Shown piece by piece: positions 60,269-62,479 of a stretch of DNA of 62,479 nucleotides. The notes beneath the pieces were generated by a model. The model worked only from the letters and a program-made list of their open reading frames with translations, was not told the DNA's origin and searched no databases. The position numbers and the translations under genes were made by a program. How positions within the stretch are numbered: position 1 is the stretch's first letter; each line of letters opens with the position of its first letter. Source of the stretch: Ideonella sp. MAG2 (GTDB lineage Bacteria; Pseudomonadota; Gammaproteobacteria; Burkholderiales; Burkholderiaceae_C); the NCBI GenBank assembly GCA_004359425.1, contig PTEU01000006.1:38509-100987 (forward strand), given 5' to 3'.

Positions 60269-62479
60269 ATGTCTGCTGACGCCTTGCACTCTTCCCCGCG
60301 CCGCCCGCCCGCACCATGGCACTTGGCTTGGCGGCAAACTCTGCTGGACTTCCGTGCGGGCGAATTGCGCTTGGTGTTGATCGCCGTCACGCTGGCGGTG
60401 GCGGCATTGACGGCGGTGGGCTTTTTTGCGGACCGACTGCAACGCGGTCTACAACGTGATGCGGCCCAACTCTTGGGTGGCGACCTGGTGATCAGTAGCG
60501 ACCAGGCTCTGCCCCAGCTCTTTGTGCAGCGGGCGCAAGCCGCCGGGCTCACGCAGACCCAGCACGCCAGCTTCCCCAGCATGGCCAGGGCGGGTGACGA
60601 GCAAGGCGGTGCGACTCGCTTAGTGGCCCTCAAGGCTGTTGAGCAAGGCTATCCCTTGCGTGGGGCCTTGAAGGTGCAAGGCCAAGGCCAAACCACACCC
60701 ACCTTGACGCGCCATGGCCCGGCCCAGGGCGAGGTCTGGGTCGAGCCTGCTCTGCTTGACAGCCTGGGGCTGAAGTTGGGCGATGGCCTGTGGCTGGGTG
60801 ACGCCCGTTTACGCATTGCCGGGGTACTGACGCAAGAGCCGGACCGTGGGGCGGGTTTCATGAGCTTCGCGCCGCGGGTGATGATGCACCGGCAAGACTT
60901 GGCCGCCACGGGCTTGGTGCAACCGGCCAGCCGCGTCACCTACCGCTTGGCCTTGGTGGCTGCGGGCAGCACGGCGGCGCTGCAACGCTATGAGCAGTGG
61001 GTCAAGGCCGAGGTGCAGAACAAAAATCTCAAAGGCATTCGGGTTGAGAACTTAGAGAACGGCCGCCCCGAGATGCGCCAGACGCTGGAGCGGGCGGAGA
61101 AGTTTCTCAACTTGGTGGCCTTGCTCTCTGCCTTGCTGGCCGCCGTGGCTGTGGCTGTAGCGGCCCGCGACTTTGCCATGAAACGCCTGGACGACTGCGC
61201 CATGCTCCGGGTGCTGGGCTTGAGCCAACGCAGCATGGCTTGGGCCTTTGTATTGGAGTTCGCACTACTGGCCCTGGTGGCAAGCGCCCTGGGCGTGTTG
61301 GCCGGGGCGGTGGTTCACTTTGCCTTTATCGGCCTGTTGGGCACTCTGGTCCCCACCGACCTGCCATGGCCCACTGGCCGTGCGGTGTGGCTGGGCCTGG
61401 GCGTGGGTGTGGTGTTGTTAATGGGCTTTGGCCTGCCTACGGTGTTGCAACTGGCCAAGGTGCCAGCCTTGCGGGTCATGCGTCGTGATGTGGGGCAGAT
61501 CCGCCCGGCATCGGTGGCGGCCGTGGCGGTGGGCGGGTTGGCCTTGGTGGCGCTGCTGATGACGGTGGCGCAAGACCCCAAGATGGGGGCGCTGACGGTT
61601 GGCGGCTTTGCGCTGGCTTTGGGCTTTTTTGCAGCCGTGGCTTGGGCGGCGGTGGGCATGTTGCGGCGTCTGGTCTCTGAAGCCACGGCCCCCCGTTGGT
61701 TGTTGCTGGCCACCCGCCAAGTCGCGGCACGACCCGGCTTGGCCGTGCTGCAAGTCGCATCGCTGGCGGTGGGCTTGATGGCCTTGGCCCTGCTGGTGCT
61801 GCTGCGTACCGACTTGGTGGATTCCTGGCGCAAGGCCACGCCACCGGATGCGCCCAATCGTTTCGTCATCAACATCCAGCCCGAACAAGCACAGGCCTTT
61901 CAAGCACTGCTCAAGGGCGCGGGGGTGGCCGGGTATGACTGGTACCCGATGATCCGGGGCCGCTTGGTGGCCGTTAACGGCGAGCCCGCTGGGCCCAAGT
62001 ACGCCAGCAATGACGCAGCGCGGCGCAGCATAGACCGCGAGCTGAACCTCAGCCATGCGGCAGAGATGCCGCCGCACAACCTCTTGGCAAAGGGGCAGTG
62101 GGAGAGCACGACGCCCGACGGCCTCAGCGTCGAAGAGGGCTTGGCCACTCGCCTGGGGGTGGGCTTGGGCGATCGCCTGAGCTTTGATGTCGGGGGGCAA
62201 ACCTACGAGGGCCGCATCACCAGCCTGCGCAAGGTGGATTGGGGCTCCATGCGCGCCAACTTCTTTGTGATGTTCACGCGTGCCGAGATGCCCGATGTCC
62301 CGACCACTTACATGACCGCCTTCAAGGCTCCAGCTGCCGCCGGGTTTGACGCGCACATTGGGCGGCAGTTTCCCAATGTCACGGTTGTCGATGTCTCGGC
62401 CTCGGTGGCCCAGGTGCAGGGGGTCTTGAACCAGGTCATCCGTGCGGTAGAGGTGTTGTTCGCCTTTACCGTGGCTACG
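60269..62479 (+). CDS. FtsX-like ABC transporter permease (YbbP-like), 3' end outside the window
   Basis: The first 737 residues of a large permease of the COG3127 (YbbP) group, open at the window edge. A first helix (LRLVLIAVTLAVAALTAVGFF) is followed by a periplasmic MacB-PCD-like domain, then an FtsX core of three helices (LVALLSALLAAVAVAVAARDFAM; LLALVASALGVLAGAVV) and a second helix set further on. The proteins work with a YbbA-type ATPase, probably moving lipids or toxic compounds from the inner membrane. The partner ATPase is not seen in the window. ATG at 60269. Confidence 0.9.
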   Translation, partial: MSADALHSSPRRPPAPWHLAWRQTLLDFRAGELRLVLIAVTLAVAALTAVGFFADRLQRGLQRDAAQLLGGDLVISSDQALPQLFVQRAQAAGLTQTQHASFPSMARAGDEQGGATRLVALKAVEQGYPLRGALKVQGQGQTTPTLTRHGPAQGEVWVEPALLDSLGLKLGDGLWLGDARLRIAGVLTQEPDRGAGFMSFAPRVMMHRQDLAATGLVQPASRVTYRLALVAAGSTAALQRYEQWVKAEVQNKNLKGIRVENLENGRPEMRQTLERAEKFLNLVALLSALLAAVAVAVAARDFAMKRLDDCAMLRVLGLSQRSMAWAFVLEFALLALVASALGVLAGAVVHFAFIGLLGTLVPTDLPWPTGRAVWLGLGVGVVLLMGFGLPTVLQLAKVPALRVMRRDVGQIRPASVAAVAVGGLALVALLMTVAQDPKMGALTVGGFALALGFFAAVAWAAVGMLRRLVSEATAPRWLLLATRQVAARPGLAVLQVASLAVGLMALALLVLLRTDLVDSWRKATPPDAPNRFVINIQPEQAQAFQALLKGAGVAGYDWYPMIRGRLVAVNGEPAGPKYASNDAARRSIDRELNLSHAAEMPPHNLLAKGQWESTTPDGLSVEEGLATRLGVGLGDRLSFDVGGQTYEGRITSLRKVDWGSMRANFFVMFTRAEMPDVPTTYMTAFKAPAAAGFDAHIGRQFPNVTVVDVSASVAQVQGVLNQVIRAVEVLFAFTVAT

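Overview
The window looks like a chromosomal segment of a Comamonadaceae-type betaproteobacterium (Burkholderiales; Rhodoferax, Curvibacter, Hydrogenophaga or Acidovorax-like). The evidence is high-GC coding DNA with almost no spacers, the neighbour sets radC / SlpA-type FKBP / ispH / serS and xseB-ispA-dxs-folE2, a tad pilus locus with an FHA-TadA fusion, and many stop/start overlaps of the ATGA or TGATG type. No phage, IS element, integrase or CRISPR array is visible.

Layout. 1-8.3 kb: end of rdgB, hemW, a glycerophosphodiesterase lipoprotein, a cheR-cheD-cheB trio, and a coupled diguanylate cyclase / FlhG-like ATPase / truncated hemoglobin set. 8.4-16.4 kb: an amino acid:carrier-protein cluster. 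On the minus strand are acyl-CoA dehydrogenase, a SerRS-like amino acid:[carrier protein] ligase and DUF1839; on the plus strand are an alpha/beta hydrolase, a phosphopantetheinyl transferase, a carrier protein, a GH2-type glycosidase and a broken hydrolase. This set runs by ATGA overlaps into a 16.4-27.4 kb Wzx/Wzy-type exopolysaccharide locus (four glycosyltransferases, export lipoprotein, chain-length regulator, CpsD-like ATPase, polymerase, flippase, PIG-L deacetylase, GNAT). 27.5-38.3 kb: a minus-strand tad/flp pilus operon. 38.6-45.5 kb: glycosyltransferase, Smr protein, radC, FKBP, ispH, serS and a Tat-exported glycosidase. 45.6-62.5 kb: tRNA-Ser(CGA), a two-component system, MATE transporter, small conserved proteins, a Rieske oxygenase, isoprenoid genes, folE2, a structured non-coding element, a glutamine synthetase-like/aminotransferase/GntR operon, aroQ, a DODA dioxygenase and the start of a large FtsX-type permease.

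The most interesting biology is the aminoacyl-carrier cluster coupled to exopolysaccharide genes. The parts predict: the PPTase makes holo-carrier protein, the SerRS-like ligase loads an amino acid on it as a thioester, the dehydrogenase may oxidise it, and DUF1839, which I read as a BtrH-like papain-fold acyltransferase, may move it to an acceptor, possibly a sugar.

The most unexpected structural feature is that at least seven genes keep both ends but lack their middle: glycerophosphodiesterase, alpha/beta hydrolase, wzx, tadB, a GH51-like glycosidase, a response regulator and dxs. dxs should be essential, so this may be an assembly artefact; if real, it is a remarkable pattern of gene-core loss. 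Pathway inferences should be read with this in mind, since whole genes could also be missing.
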